This document shows positions 22,531 through 34,100 of a stretch of DNA of 64,000 bases, piece by piece. The position numbers and the translations under genes are program-made. This stretch comes from Patella vulgata. Lineage: Eukaryota > Mollusca > Gastropoda > Patellidae. The DNA lies in contig NC_065882.2 of the NCBI RefSeq assembly GCF_932274485.2, positions 13,995,390 to 14,059,389 of the forward strand. The letters are read 5' to 3'. How positions within the stretch are numbered: the stretch's first letter is position 1; every line of letters starts with the position of its first letter. The notes beneath the pieces were generated by a model. It was not told the origin of the DNA. It made no database searches and saw only the letters and a list, made by a program, of their open reading frames with translations.

Positions 22531-22881
22531 GGACTAATAAAAAGAATACAAAAGTATCCCCAAAATTTTAATGTAAAGTTTATTAAATAAAATATACCAA
22601 CATCACAAAAAGTAAAAAAAAACTTCTGGCAAGCAAATGTGTATAATAGGCAATAAGCTGAGTACAAAATATTAGCACTTATAATAAAATACTGGCAATC
22701 TAAAATAAAACAAGTATGAACAAACTAACGACCAGGAACAGAGCCTCACGTCATGGCAGCCATCTTGGAATTCTCATGTCATATCACAAGAAAAGGAATA
22801 AGAACAAGATGAGCAGCGCTTGGAACCAAGTTCCTGGTGTAACAATACATCAAACATTAATATAAATAATATAAGAAGATG

Positions 22882-23044
22882 CTTAGATCTATTTACCAAG
22901 GCCACCTGCAGATTTCCTCAAGGTCACGCTAACCCTAACCCAAGATCTCACCCTAACCCACAATCCATGTCAACAATCACATGCCCTAACCCTTTTTACC
23001 TGTGACCTTGAGAAAATATTTAGGTGGCCTTGGTAATTAGATCT
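22882..23044. mobile_element. Hairpin MITE with telomere-like core, copy 1
   Basis: Arms TTAGATCTATTTACCAAGGC and GCCTTGGTAATTAGATCT, with ACCTTGAG-type inner arms. The centre has several CCCTAACC / CACCCTAACCCA words. Confidence 0.75.
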
Positions 23045-23194
23045 GACCATAAGAACATGGCAACATTTAAAACATTATTTTAGCACTTTATATATGTAAT
23101 ATGGATTATCTAAAATAAAACCATTGAACACTAGATTCATTGAACTGTTGAAGTACCGATGGTAATCGTTCATTAATTAATTTTGTTTTCTTAA

Positions 23195-23559
23195 AGATGC
23201 ATTATGTAAGATTTAGATAACGAGCTGGCGTTTCTGGCTATAATAGTTTAAAAATATTTAATGAAAAATGAATATATTGAAAATTTCAGTCAAGTTACTG
23301 AGCGAAGTTACCAGACTTTGAAGTGTTCACAATCTAGTCTGGATTGTCAATACCATAGTTACAATAACAAACAAAGTCTTGATTATCCATTTTTAAATCA
23401 AATTATTAAATGCTGATTGTGTTTCAATCCATTGAAAATCACGACCATCTGATGATCTAGAGAAGTTGATGAATAAATGTGTAAATAATAGTTCATATAA
23501 CATTTGAGGCCAAAAGAAAGACCTGCAGTAGACAGATTTAGCTCTTACATAATGAATCT
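23195..23559 (-). mobile_element. TTAA-flanked MITE, copy 1
   Basis: 365 bp between TTAA sites; ends AGATGCATTATGTAAGAT and the inverse (CTTACATAATGAATCT). No coding capacity. Confidence 0.85.
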
Positions 23560-23913
23560 TTAAAAAATAAGTTGAGTTCATTTTCTTTTAACATGGGTTA
23601 AACCGTGATGAAAAATAGATATTGTCCTAAAAAAGGCCAAGTTTCAACTGTAATATTTCATTGTTTAAAGTTAAATAATCCATTTGAGTGCATGTTCATG
23701 TACAATTTCAGTAAATATTCTTTGTTAGCAATATTTTATTCAGGATATTTGAAAGGGATTGGGAACCAGGCTGAATCAAAACAACAAGTTTCCTATTCAA
23801 CTAAATCAACCAGTTGATAAACACACATATAATAGCAACACTTTATTAATAATCATAAAAAAATTGCCTGACAAATTCAGAAAAGTTATCTCCTCTTTAG
23901 TCTCAGGATGTCG

Positions 23914-24030
23914 TGAAATGTAATGAAATGGGGTTTAACATCCTACTTTTGTGCACAAACTGGGCTAATAAAGACAGCCATACGCCATGCAGTGTGCTAG
24001 GAAGGAAATTGTGTCTGGATAGCAGGGACG
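23914..24030 (-). repeat. SINE-A 3' fragment
   Basis: Antisense tail GAAATGTAATGAAATGGGGT and CGCCATGCAGTGTGCTA; a break follows at GGCATGATTTTGC. Confidence 0.8.
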
Positions 24031-24899
24031 TGGCATGATTTTGCATGAGGAACAAGACCTCGTCCGACCCCCGAAAAAACAATATTGGGCTGTGTGTATT
24101 TGTAGCATATCTGACCCACGGTATATTATATGATTGACAGTTGTTAAGTATTATGATTATGATTATAATGTTGAAGACTGCATTGAAACCGCATGATTTT
24201 TTGCCATTCAAATTTGCGAGGGGCACAAGAACTCAAGCTGGTGCAAAACTTCAAAACCATGACGAAAAGCTTGTCATAACAATAGTTCCCGCATAAGACT
24301 TGTGGGACATTGTAGGTGAGGCTAGGCCACTTATAAAACTTGTGGGACACTCTAGGTGGGTCATGGGTTAGGGTATTTTCAGATGATAATTTCTCCCGTT
24401 TACAGTATTCAGCACGGCATTTTATTCATGAACTATTTATAGAACACTCCAATGCAGGTTGTAAGCATTCCTCGGTGGCTTTTATTCTTTAACTTTCTGG
24501 CGTTCGGGTGTTCAGCAATCAACCGACCGTCGATATGCCACATTTGAATGTAACAAAGAAAAGGAGAGCAAAATGGGAGCAGCCTAAAAGTTCATCAAAT
24601 AAGTTTAAGCCTCCCCCTGGTAATAGACCATGCAGAAAAAAGCTGTATAAAGGATCAGGACTGCAGTGACTGTAATAATTCACACTGAAGACCTATACCT
24701 CCGGCCTGGGGAAAGGCAGGTTATTTTTCGCGTGGTCTTTGTGCCTTTAGTGATGACTTTACTTTCAACTGTGATGGATCATGACTTAGGTGAATAGATT
24801 ACAACTTTCAAAATCATCTTTGGCCATAACGCATTGGATTATCTGCCATCAGCTTATACCTCAAACTATTTATTTTCTAAATTTACCTGGAAGCGTTGA

Positions 24900-25735
24900 T
24901 ACAATCGACAATCATTGGTGGACTGGGACACGCAGACCGACATTGGTGAACTGGGCCACAAACCATTAGTGGTGGTCTATGACACGTCAATAGACCATCA
25001 ATGGTGGACTGGTTGACACAGACCACCAGTCTGTGTGGTGAACTATGACATAATAGACAATCAACGGTGGACTGATCTACACAATCAGTGGCGAATTGGG
25101 ACACACACACCATATGACATAAGACAATCAAAGGTGGACTGGTCCATACAGATCATATTTGGAGGTGGGCCACAGACCATCAGTGATGGAATGGGCCACA
25201 GACCATCAGTAGTGGGCTGGGACACAAAGACCATCAGTGGTATACTGGCCACACACCATCAGTGGTGGAATGACAATCATCAGTCGACTGGTACACACAG
25301 GTCACCAGACCATCAGTGATAGACTATGACATATATAATGACAATCATCAGTTGACTGGTACACACAGGTCACCAGACCATCAGTGATAGACTATGACAT
25401 ATATAATGACAATCATCAGTTGACTGGTACACACAGGTCACCAGACCATCAGTGATAGACTATGACATATATAATGACAATCATCAGTCGACTGGTACAC
25501 ACAGGTCACCAGACCATCAGTGATAGACTATGACATATATAATGACAATCATCAGTTGACTGGTACACACAGGTCACCAGACCATCAGTGATAGACTATG
25601 ACATATATAATGACAATCATCAGTCGACTGGTACACACAGGTCACCAGTCGTGGGCCAGGCCATATACCATCAGCCGTGGAATGTGCCACATGCCATCAG
25701 TAGTGGACTGGGATACACAAACCATCAGTGGTGAG
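24900..25735. repeat. VNTR with 68-bp higher-order units, copy 2
   Basis: As copy 1 but with a block of degenerate units missing near 25273 and five 68-bp units from about 25317 plus a partial leading unit. Confidence 0.9.
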
Positions 25736-25736
25736 C

Positions 25737-26181
25737 CACCACGATGGCTCAGCTGGTAAGACGTTGGCTCGCTAACCTGGAGGTGACGTATTCGATCCCT
25801 GCATTGGCCGAGAAAATTCACGGGGATGTCAGTGGTGCACAAGAGGTCCTGACAAGGAACGTATAGTCGTTCGGATGGGACGAAAACCCGAAGTCCCGTG
25901 TACACATTGGCGTGTACGTAAAAGAGTAGGCTGTTGTCCGGGAAAAAATCCCCTCATAAACACACTGTATAGCGTATGCCCGTCTTCATTAGATCTCTCG
26001 GAGCAGAACAGTTGTGCCATATAGTGTGCCATATCAGGGAAATTTTGCCAGGACAGCGGCGCTACGGCCAACACATATCGAATTCCAACTCCCGAAGGAT
26101 CGTTTACGTGTATGGTATTTCATCACATCAGGCCCTCCGCACTGCACGACTGACAAGGGGAAACCAATATGGTCAGCTCTG
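25737..26181. repeat. SINE-A in fold-back form, copy 2
   Basis: Duplicate of the 21601-22045 structure within the second segmental copy; few substitutions. Confidence 0.85.
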
Positions 26182-26254
26182 AAACGGAAAATAATGGAAT
26201 TAAAAATACTTAAAACGGAATTTGCTATTTTCTGAAACGGAAAATCATCACCCC

Positions 26255-26666
26255 TAATAAGGACAAAAGGTCCACCTAGCTATAGGATATCTTGCTTGTG
26301 GATAAGGACAAAAGGTTCCACCTAGCTATAGGATATCTTGCTTGTGGATAAGAAAAAAAGGTCCGCCTAGTTATAGGGCATCTTGTTTGTGGGTAAGGAC
26401 AAAGGATCCGCCGAGCTCTTGCTTGTGGATAAGGACATTTTGCTTGTGGATAAGGTCCATCTAGAACATCTTACTAGTGGATAAGGTCCATCTAGAACAT
26501 CTTGCTAGTGGATAAGGTCCATCTCGGACATTTTGCTTGTGGGTAAGGGCATTTTAATGTTCACCTAGTTACAGGACATCTTGCTTGTGGACTTGGCTGA
26601 TTATGGATATGTTTTACCGAAGACATTTTGAACTAGGGCATTTGATTTTGGATAACGTCCACAGAG
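26255..26666. repeat. About 44-bp tandem repeat, copy 2
   Basis: Duplicate of 22118-22530. Confidence 0.85.
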
Positions 26667-27017
26667 GGACTAATAAAAAGAATACAAAAGTATCCCCAAA
26701 ATTTTAATGTAAAGTTTATTAAATAAAATATACCAACATCACAAAAAGTAAAAAAAAACTTCTGGCAAGCAAATGTGTATAATAGGCAATAAGCTGAGTA
26801 CAAAATATTAGCACTTATAATAAAATACTGGCAATCTAAAATAAAACAAGTATGAACAAACTAACGACCAGGAACAGAGCCTCACGTCATGGCAGCCATC
26901 TTGGAATTCTCATGTCATATCACAAGAAAAGGAATAAGAACAAGATGAGCAGCGCTTGGAACCAAGTTCCTGGTGTAACAATACATCAAACATTAATATA
27001 AATAATATAAGAAGATG

Positions 27018-27162
27018 CTTAGATCTATTTACCAAGGCCACCTGCAGATTTCCTCAAGGTCACGCTCACCCTAACCCACAATCCATGTCAACAATCACAT
27101 GCCCTAACCCTTTTTACCTGTGACCTTGAGAAAATATTTAGGTGGCCTTGGTAATTAGATCT
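27018..27162. mobile_element. Hairpin MITE with telomere-like core, copy 2
   Basis: Duplicate of 22882-23044 with a shorter CCCTAACC core. Confidence 0.75.
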
Positions 27163-27312
27163 GACCATAAGAACATGGCAACATTTAAAACATTATTTTA
27201 GCACTTTATATATGTAATATGGATTATCTAAAATAAAACCATTGAACACTAGATTCATTGAACTGTTGAAGTACCGATGGTAATCGTTCATTAATTAATT
27301 TTGTTTTCTTAA

Positions 27313-27677
27313 AGATGCATTATGTAAGATTTAGATAACGAGCTGGCGTTTCTGGCTATAATAGTTTAAAAATATTTAATGAAAAATGAATATATTGAAA
27401 ATTTCAGTCAAGTTACTGAGCGAAGTTACCAGACTTTGAAGTGTTCACAATCTAGTCTGGATTGTCAATACCATAGTTACAATAACAAACAAAGTCTTGA
27501 TTATCCATTTTTAAATCAAATTATTAAATGCTGATTGTGTTTCAATCCATTGAAAATCACGACCATCTGATGATCTAGAGAAGTTGATGAATAAATGTGT
27601 AAATAATAGTTCATATAACATTTGAGGCCAAAAGAAAGACCTGCAATAGACAGATTTAGCTCTTACATAATGAATCT
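27313..27677 (-). mobile_element. TTAA-flanked MITE, copy 2
   Basis: Segmental duplicate of the copy at 23195-23559. Confidence 0.85.
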
Positions 27678-28031
27678 TTAAAAAATAAGTTGAGTTCATT
27701 TTCTTTTAACATGGGTTAAACCGTGATGAAAAATAGATATTGTCCTAAAAAAGGCCAAGTTTCAACTGTAATATTTCATTGTTTAAAGTTAAATAATCCA
27801 TTTGAGTGCATGTTCATGTACAATTTCAGTAAATATTCTTTGTTAGCAATATTTTATTCAGGATATTTGAAAGGGATTGGGAACCAGGCTGAATCAAAAC
27901 AACAAGTTTCCTATTCAACTAAATCAACCAGTTGATAAACACACATATAATAGCAACACTTTATTAATAATCATAAAAAAATTGCCTGACAAATTCAGAA
28001 AAGTTATCTCCTCTTTAGTCTCAGGATGTCG

Positions 28032-28150
28032 TGAAATGTAATTAAATGGGGTTTAACATCCTACTTTTGTGCACAAACTGGGCTAATAAAGACAGCCATA
28101 CGCCATGCAGTGTGCTAGGAAGGAAATCGTGTCTGGATAGCAGGGACGTG
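28032..28150 (-). repeat. SINE-A 3' fragment, second segmental copy
   Basis: Duplicate of 23914-24030. The middle of the same old SINE seems to resume at about 28436, so the DNA between may be an insertion. Confidence 0.75.
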
Positions 28151-28435
28151 GCATGATTTTGCATGAGGAACAAGACCTCGTCCGACCCCCGAAAAAACAA
28201 TATTGGGCTGTGTGTATTTGTAGCATATCTGACCCACGGTATATTATATGATTGACAGTTGTTAAGCATTATGATTATGATTATAATGTTGAAGACTGCA
28301 TTGAAACCGCATGATTTTTTGCCATTCAAATTTGCGAGGGGCACAAGAACTCAAGCTGGTGCAAAACTTCAAAACCATGACGAAAAGCTTGTCATTGCAT
28401 CCCTCTCACTTATCGCCTGCTGGATAGTGGCATTT

Positions 28436-28760
28436 CTGCTAACACTTCTTCCAATTCCAAATGAAAAGGCTGCTTTTCTGTGCATGCCAATGTATATCCA
28501 GGCCCTCAGATTTTTTGTCCCATAAAAGGGAGAGAGAGAGAGAAATAGGGTTTAACGTCCACTCCACACAAAATAGGTCATGTTGGGACTAACATATTGT
28601 TTTTAATTTTATTTCAATAATTCGCTTGCGCGTAGGGGTCTTTATCAGTGGGAGGAAACCGAAGAACCCGAAGAAAACCCACGAGGTTGGACCCCATAAA
28701 AGGGACTAGATACTTCATCCTGCACCACTCTGAAGGGGAACCAAAGCTAACCATCATGAA
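28436..28760 (-). repeat. SINE-A piece split by a SINE-B
   Basis: Diverged antisense SINE-A body (GCATGCCAATGTATATCC, TTTTTTGTCCCAT) continues after 28705 with CATCCTGCACCACTCTGAAG. Interrupted by SINE-B 28532-28692. Confidence 0.75.
28532..28692 (-). repeat. SINE-B, 5'-truncated, with target duplication
   Basis: (GA)n tail side on the left, TTTAACGTCCACTC, core AATAATTCGCTTGCGCGTAG, ends at ACGAGGTTGG. Flanked by 13-bp CCCATAAAAGGGA at 28519-28531 and 28693-28705. Confidence 0.92.
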
Positions 28761-28894
28761 ACGTGTGATGACTATAGTACATATTATATGGTCATGACAC
28801 CTAAATAGTTAATATAACCCTTTAGTACTAGCGCCACCCGAAACGTCCTATAAGTAGAACTCAAACAGCGTGGTTACCCCTTGTCAGTAGTGTA

Positions 28895-29323
28895 GAAGGG
28901 TCAGAGTGGTTCCCCCTTGTTAGTGGTGTAGGGAGAGAGAGAGAAATGGGGTTTAACGTCCACTCGACACAAACTAGGTCATTTCGGGACTAACATATGG
29001 TTTAATTTTATTTCAATAATTCGCTTGCGCGTAGGGGTCTTTAGCAGTGGGAGGAAACCGGAGGACCCGGAGAAAACCCACGAGGTTGGATAGTGGTGTA
29101 GGACAGGGGGTCTGGCAAAGGACAACATGTAGTTGTTTGGATAGGATGGAAAATCAAAGTCCTGTGTACAGATAATAGAACCATTGGCAGCTGGAATTTG
29201 AAATAAGAGTAGGCCATAGCGCCACTGTCTGGGCAAATTTTCCCTCATATGTCCGTCTTCATTATCCCAGTAGGAGCAGAACAGTAGGACGTTAAACCCC
29301 ATTTCATTTCATTTCAGGACTCA
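28895..29323 (+). repeat. SINE-A split by a SINE-B
   Basis: Sense SINE-A core (GTGGTTCCCCCTTGTTAGTG) continuing after 29091 to AGCAGAACAGTAGGACGTTA and a CATTTCATTTC tail. SINE-B 28933-29090 sits inside. Confidence 0.88.
28933..29090 (-). repeat. SINE-B, 5'-truncated, with target duplication
   Basis: Same truncation point (ACGAGGTTGGA) as the copy at 28532. 12-bp duplication TAGTGGTGTAGG at 28921-28932 and 29091-29102. Confidence 0.92.
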
Positions 29324-29514
29324 AACAGCCTGAGTCATATGTGACTAGCTGTGGTGCCCTGAAGAACTAATATACAGTCCTACAGCACAGAGAGCTATTC
29401 ACATGGTTTGAGGAAGTCTAAGGAACAGCTTTGGGTTGTCCATGGATATATACCGGTATGAACTATATCACTTCTCTAATTTCCTTGAAGGAACTGGGTT
29501 AATCAATATATATA

Positions 29515-29758
29515 TAGAGAGAGAAATTGGGTTTAACATCCACTCGACACAAACTAGGTCATTTCGGGACTAACATATGGTTTAATTTTATTTCAATAAT
29601 TCGCTTGCGCGTAGGGGTCTTTAGCAGTGGGAGGAAACCCACGAGGTTGGACAGGTGACCCTACTCCTTGTCACGTACAACCGGGGATTCGAAACCACGC
29701 CAGTCGACTCAATGACACACTTTATGATACAGCACGCGCGCTTACCATTCAGCCATCA
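29515..29758 (-). repeat. SINE-B, near full length
   Basis: Antisense copy with tRNA-like head at the right: B box complement GATTCGAAACCACG and A box complement CCATTCAGCCATC. A piece of the core is deleted. Confidence 0.88.
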
Positions 29759-29849
29759 ATATATACATGTACCAAGGGCTACAGGGTTAACTAAAAAAAA
29801 AGAGTGAAAAAATGTAACCAGATTAATAGAAAACTGTTAGTCTAGTGCT

Positions 29850-30250
29850 GGGTATTGCCACTGTAGTCATGATACGATATGTATTCAGGTTCCAGGATAC
29901 AAATCGTAACACGATTCGTAACCAGGTCAAAATTTACCAAGAAAACAACAGGATAAATGAATAATTGATATTTTTAGTCAAGCCAATGTCGAATAAATAA
30001 AACTTTTTTATATCATAATATTGATATGGATCAAAATAAGGACCAAAACAATTTAAGAGTGTTTCAGTACCTATGGATAATGTGTGACGTAGATAATTAA
30101 AAGTGACAGGTTACTTACTGAAGCGACATAAATACATAAAAAAAAGACCGCGATACATCGATTCAGTGTCTCACGATTCAATACGCGAATCCTGAGAAGG
30201 TGAATTGTGATGCATCAATTCAACGATATATATCGCGCCAGCACTCGTAG
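29850..30250. mobile_element. Possible MITE with AGTGCTGG ends
   Basis: Ends CTAGTGCTGGGTATTG and CGCGCCAGCACTCGTAG; the interior is rich in CGATAC / CGATTC words near both ends. No target duplication found. Confidence 0.5.
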
Positions 30251-30612
30251 GGCCACCGGATAATATCTTTGTCACAGCTGGATGCCAATGACAAATCCTA
30301 TTACTTTAAAGTCATACAATGACAAACAATGCCATCCATTAATGGACACATTCAATAGATCACATCTTGTCTCATCCTGTATTTTTTTTTTTTTTGCGAG
30401 GGGCTGTGGTCGAGTGTTGAGGCACTGGCCCCTCCACTAGACTGTCAATCAGACTGCATTGTCTTTAGATGGTTATGTCAAAGGTTAACTTCCCTAGATA
30501 AAAAACAGTTCTAAAAAGAGTAGGCCCTAACAATGAACTATGTTCATACTGCAATGTCTTACTACGTAAACAGTCAAATACACCTGATTAGCAACTCTTC
30601 CAAAATGTTTAG

Positions 30613-30772
30613 GTGCCTGTTTCACAAAATTTTAACTAAGATAAAATCCAAAGTTTAGTAATTTGATTGGATAATATTAGATTGATGTTCGTGCTTAGCC
30701 AATCAGAATTGAAGTATCTACTAAAATTTGGATTTTATCTGTAGTTAAGATTTTGAGAAACGGGGCCCAGGT
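30613..30772. mobile_element. Palindromic MITE (GGGCCC-ended type)
   Basis: TGTTTCACAAAATTTTAACT on the left pairs with AGTTAAGATTTTGAGAAACG on the right; the whole 160 bp folds. Related in form to 37821-38010. Confidence 0.7.
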
Positions 30773-30970
30773 CCTAATTATCAATCAAAAAATTGTAGTG
30801 AAATCAGGCAAAAAATTAAAGTGCAATTTAGGCACCACGTCTTTAGTTTGCAGAAAAAACTTTTGATAACACACACAGAGAGAACACTATACATTCAAAT
30901 CAAAATAAAGAATCACTTTTTTGGTTTTCGTCAATCAACATTTTATCAACCACAGATTTTTACCAATTGT

Positions 30971-30976
30971 TTTATT
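30971..30976 (-). promoter_or_regulatory. Likely polyadenylation signal of the ADAMTSL gene
   Basis: AATAAA on the minus strand 33 bases past the stop codon. It is the first such signal downstream and gives a very short 3' UTR. Cleavage would fall near 30950. Inferred from position only. Confidence 0.5.
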
Positions 30977-31009
30977 TTATAAAAGTTTTTTCTATGAATA
31001 TGTATGTGA

Positions 31010-31122
31010 CTATGTATGACCGCTGCAAGATGTACAGCAGATCTGTTGGTAATATTTATATGAACACAAGCGGGAACGAACAACTAACGGACAACTTCTA
31101 TATAAATCTCGACAATCATTTT
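31010..31122 (-). CDS. ADAMTSL last exon: PLAC domain and stop
   Basis: 113 coding bases after a pyrimidine-rich acceptor (CTCTCTTTCAG). It completes a Glu codon, then encodes six cysteines in the PLAC order: DCRDLYRSC, SRLCSYKYY, ICCTSC, followed by SGHT and TAG at 31012-31010. This CxD...C...LC...YY...CCxSC pattern is the protease-and-lacunin domain that ends ADAMTSL, papilin and some ADAMTS proteins. The exon is only 37 codons and easy to miss. Confidence 0.88.
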
Positions 31123-34100
31123 CTGAAAGAGAGAAAATAATGTGTAAAATATATTCTTTCTTTTTTCGTTTGACAGTAGGAATTATTTTATATGTTACTC
31201 AGTGCCACAGCCACTGAGAGAGATAGAGGGTTAACGTCCGCTCGACACAAACCATGTCATTTCGGGAACAACATATGGTTCAATTTTATTTCAATAATTC
31301 GCTTTCATGTAAGGGTCTTTAGCTCTTTAGCAGTGGGTGGAAACCTGAAGAAAACCCAATGACAGACCTTATGATACAACACGCATACGTTAATCGTTCG
31401 CCACCCAACGCTCACATATACGTTAAAAGAACAGATAAGTGTTAGTAGAATTCCTTTCCCCAAAAATTCCCCCATTCTATTGTAAGAGCCAGTGACGTAA
31501 AAAATAAAATGAAATGAAATGGGGTTTAACCATTCGGCCACCCCACTTGGATCAAATCCAGAACCTCATAAATAGTAAGCAATCACTATGTTCACAGAGT
31601 CTTCATTGGCATTGTATGTACAATCACTACAATGTATGTACTCTTTAAATGGAAAAAAAATAATACCTGCAGATAATTCTCGAATAGGACATTTTCTTGG
31701 TTGACAAGTCTCTCGTGGTGTTGGTCGTGTCAAGAGATCACAGCTATTTGATTCTCGTCGATTTCTATCCAGACAGTTGATCTCTCTGGTTTTAAATCCT
31801 GTACCACATGTTACAGAACACTATAAATATACAAAAAAAAAATTTACATTAAACATACATTATGCAATAGCTAAATCTGCCTATTGCAGGTCTTTCTTTA
31901 GGCCTGAAATGTTATCTAATTTATTAAATAGATATTAATTAACTCAGCCAGACCATAATCAACTCAGATGGCATCGCTAGCCTGTGATATTTACTGGATT
32001 AGAACCTGGTCTGCTGCTTCTGATTAAATCAAAAAATGGATATCGTACTGACTTTAGTAATGATGATCGAGGCTAGGCCCAAAATTCAATTGCTACATTA
32101 TCGGTTTAGAGTAGATCAATTTGACTGAAATTTTCAACAAATTCCCTTTACATTATTTAGTTTTTAACTATCATAGTGAGTACTGCCAGCTCTTTATCTA
32201 ATCTCCCATAATGTATCTTTAAAGTCTTTATGAGCCATTTGTAATCTTGGTTCAGGGTGGATCAATTTGACTGAAATTTTCAGCAAATTCCCTTTACATT
32301 ATCTAATTTTTAACTGTTATGGTGAGAACTGCCAGCTCTTTATATAATCTCCCATAGTGTATCTTTAACGAGTCATAATATAGGACAGAAATAAGAGGTG
32401 AGTTCAGCAGTGTTTGAGTAGGATTAGGTTTAATCAAACAAACCACTGTGAGGAGAGAGAGAGAAATGGGGTTTAACGTCCACTTGACACAAACTAGGTC
32501 ATTTCGGGATTGACACATAATTCAATTTTATTTCAATATTTCGCTTTGAGCATAGGGGTCTTTAGCAGTGGGAGGAAACCGGAGGACCCTGAAAAAACCC
32601 ACGAGGTTGGACAGGCGACCTTACTCCTTGTTACGTACAACCGGGGATCAAAACCACGCCAGTTTACTCAATGGCCGAATGGTTAGCACATGCGTGCTGT
32701 ATCATACGATCTGTCATTCAGTCAAATAGTACTAACTGTACTTTGTTAGCTTTAAATGAGAAGTGGTATCATGTGTTCTAGGAAGTAGAACTAGAAGTAT
32801 ACTTTGGAGACTAAAGGGAGATAATACATTCCAACTTTCATATCATCAGGACACGGACCAGCTTAGACATAACTGAAGTGTGTTCTACACATATTCACAA
32901 ATCTCTTATTTCAAACAGGATGAACAATACTTTGTTAGCTTCAAATGAGAAGTGGTATCATGTGTTCCTGGAAGTAGAACTAGAAGTACCTTGGAGACTA
33001 AAGGGAGATAATGCATTCAAACATTCATACTATCAGGATTCAGACCGGCTTTGACATAACTGAAGTATGTTCTAGACATATTCACAAATCTCTTATATCA
33101 AACAGGATGAATAATATTTTGTTAGCTTCAGATGAGAAGTGGTGTCATGTGTTCCAGAAAGCATAAGTATACTTTGGAGACTAAAGGGAGCAAATGCATT
33201 TCAACTTTCATACATTCAGGACTCAAACTAGTAATTCTCTACCCACTGACTTCAATCTATAACAATTATTAGTCTTGGTCCATGATTATTTTATACTAGC
33301 TTACATATAATAATATTAACAATGTACATTTGTGACTGTGCTCAATCCATCACTACTGCATGCTCTAAGCTCATGGAAGATAATAGCTTATCCGGATAAT
33401 AAGTCACAAACAAATGGTTTTGAGTTTGGATTTGAGCACAGCTAATGTTTGCGAACTCTGCATCTCAAATTGTAAGTTATTCCACAGACGAGTTCCACAG
33501 ATGCTGAAAGCCTTATCACCATAGGATTTCAGTTTAGTTTGCGACACAATCAGTGAGGCTTTATTTTGTGAGTAAAGTGGTCGATTTGGTTGATATGACT
33601 GAATGAGGTCCGTGAAGTAAGATGTGGAAAGGCTGTGTTGACACATGTAAACCAATGTTAAAATCTTGAAAGATATACCTGACTCCATTCTGATATAAAC
33701 CATTTTACACCACAGGCCTGATTATTACAATCATCTTCATTAGTTGGTTTCTCCGTCTTCCAACAATCTTCATCAGGGGAGACAACTGCTGCATCTCCTA
33801 CTACCTTCATACACACAACATATCTACTCTTAACACCACTACCACAATCTGCCGAACACTGTAACATTCAAATATAAGTTAATAAGTTCATAATTCTAGA
33901 ATTCAAACCATAAAGATATCTGTAATCTATAGGCACATCCTCTCACAGGCCTTAATATTAAAATGTGGGAACCGGCAATGAAAAATCCTCTATAATCCTG
34001 CTGGTCCACCATGCTGCACATGTTAAAAAGTCCATAATTCTGGAATTCAAATTGTAAAGATATCTGTAATTTATAGGCACATCTTCTCACAGGCCTTAAT

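Larger units (their letters stand above)
20016..24275. repeat. Tandem segmental duplication, copy 1 (4260 bp)
   Basis: Starts ATAACAATAGTTCCCGCATA and ends CGAAAAGCTTGTC. Copy 2 follows directly, with only two shared bases (AT) at the joint. The two differ mainly by indels in minisatellites and rare substitutions. Contents: a VNTR, a SINE-A pair in opposite orientations, a 44-bp tandem repeat, a telomere-like hairpin MITE, a TTAA MITE and a SINE-A tail. No gene found. Confidence 0.93.
24276..28394. repeat. Tandem segmental duplication, copy 2 (about 4.12 kb)
   Basis: Same contents and order as copy 1. It lacks about 200 bp of VNTR units and a CCCTAACC-containing bit of the hairpin MITE, and keeps a short segment near 24787 that copy 1 has lost. 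The right flank (TTGCATCCC) is unique. Confidence 0.93.
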
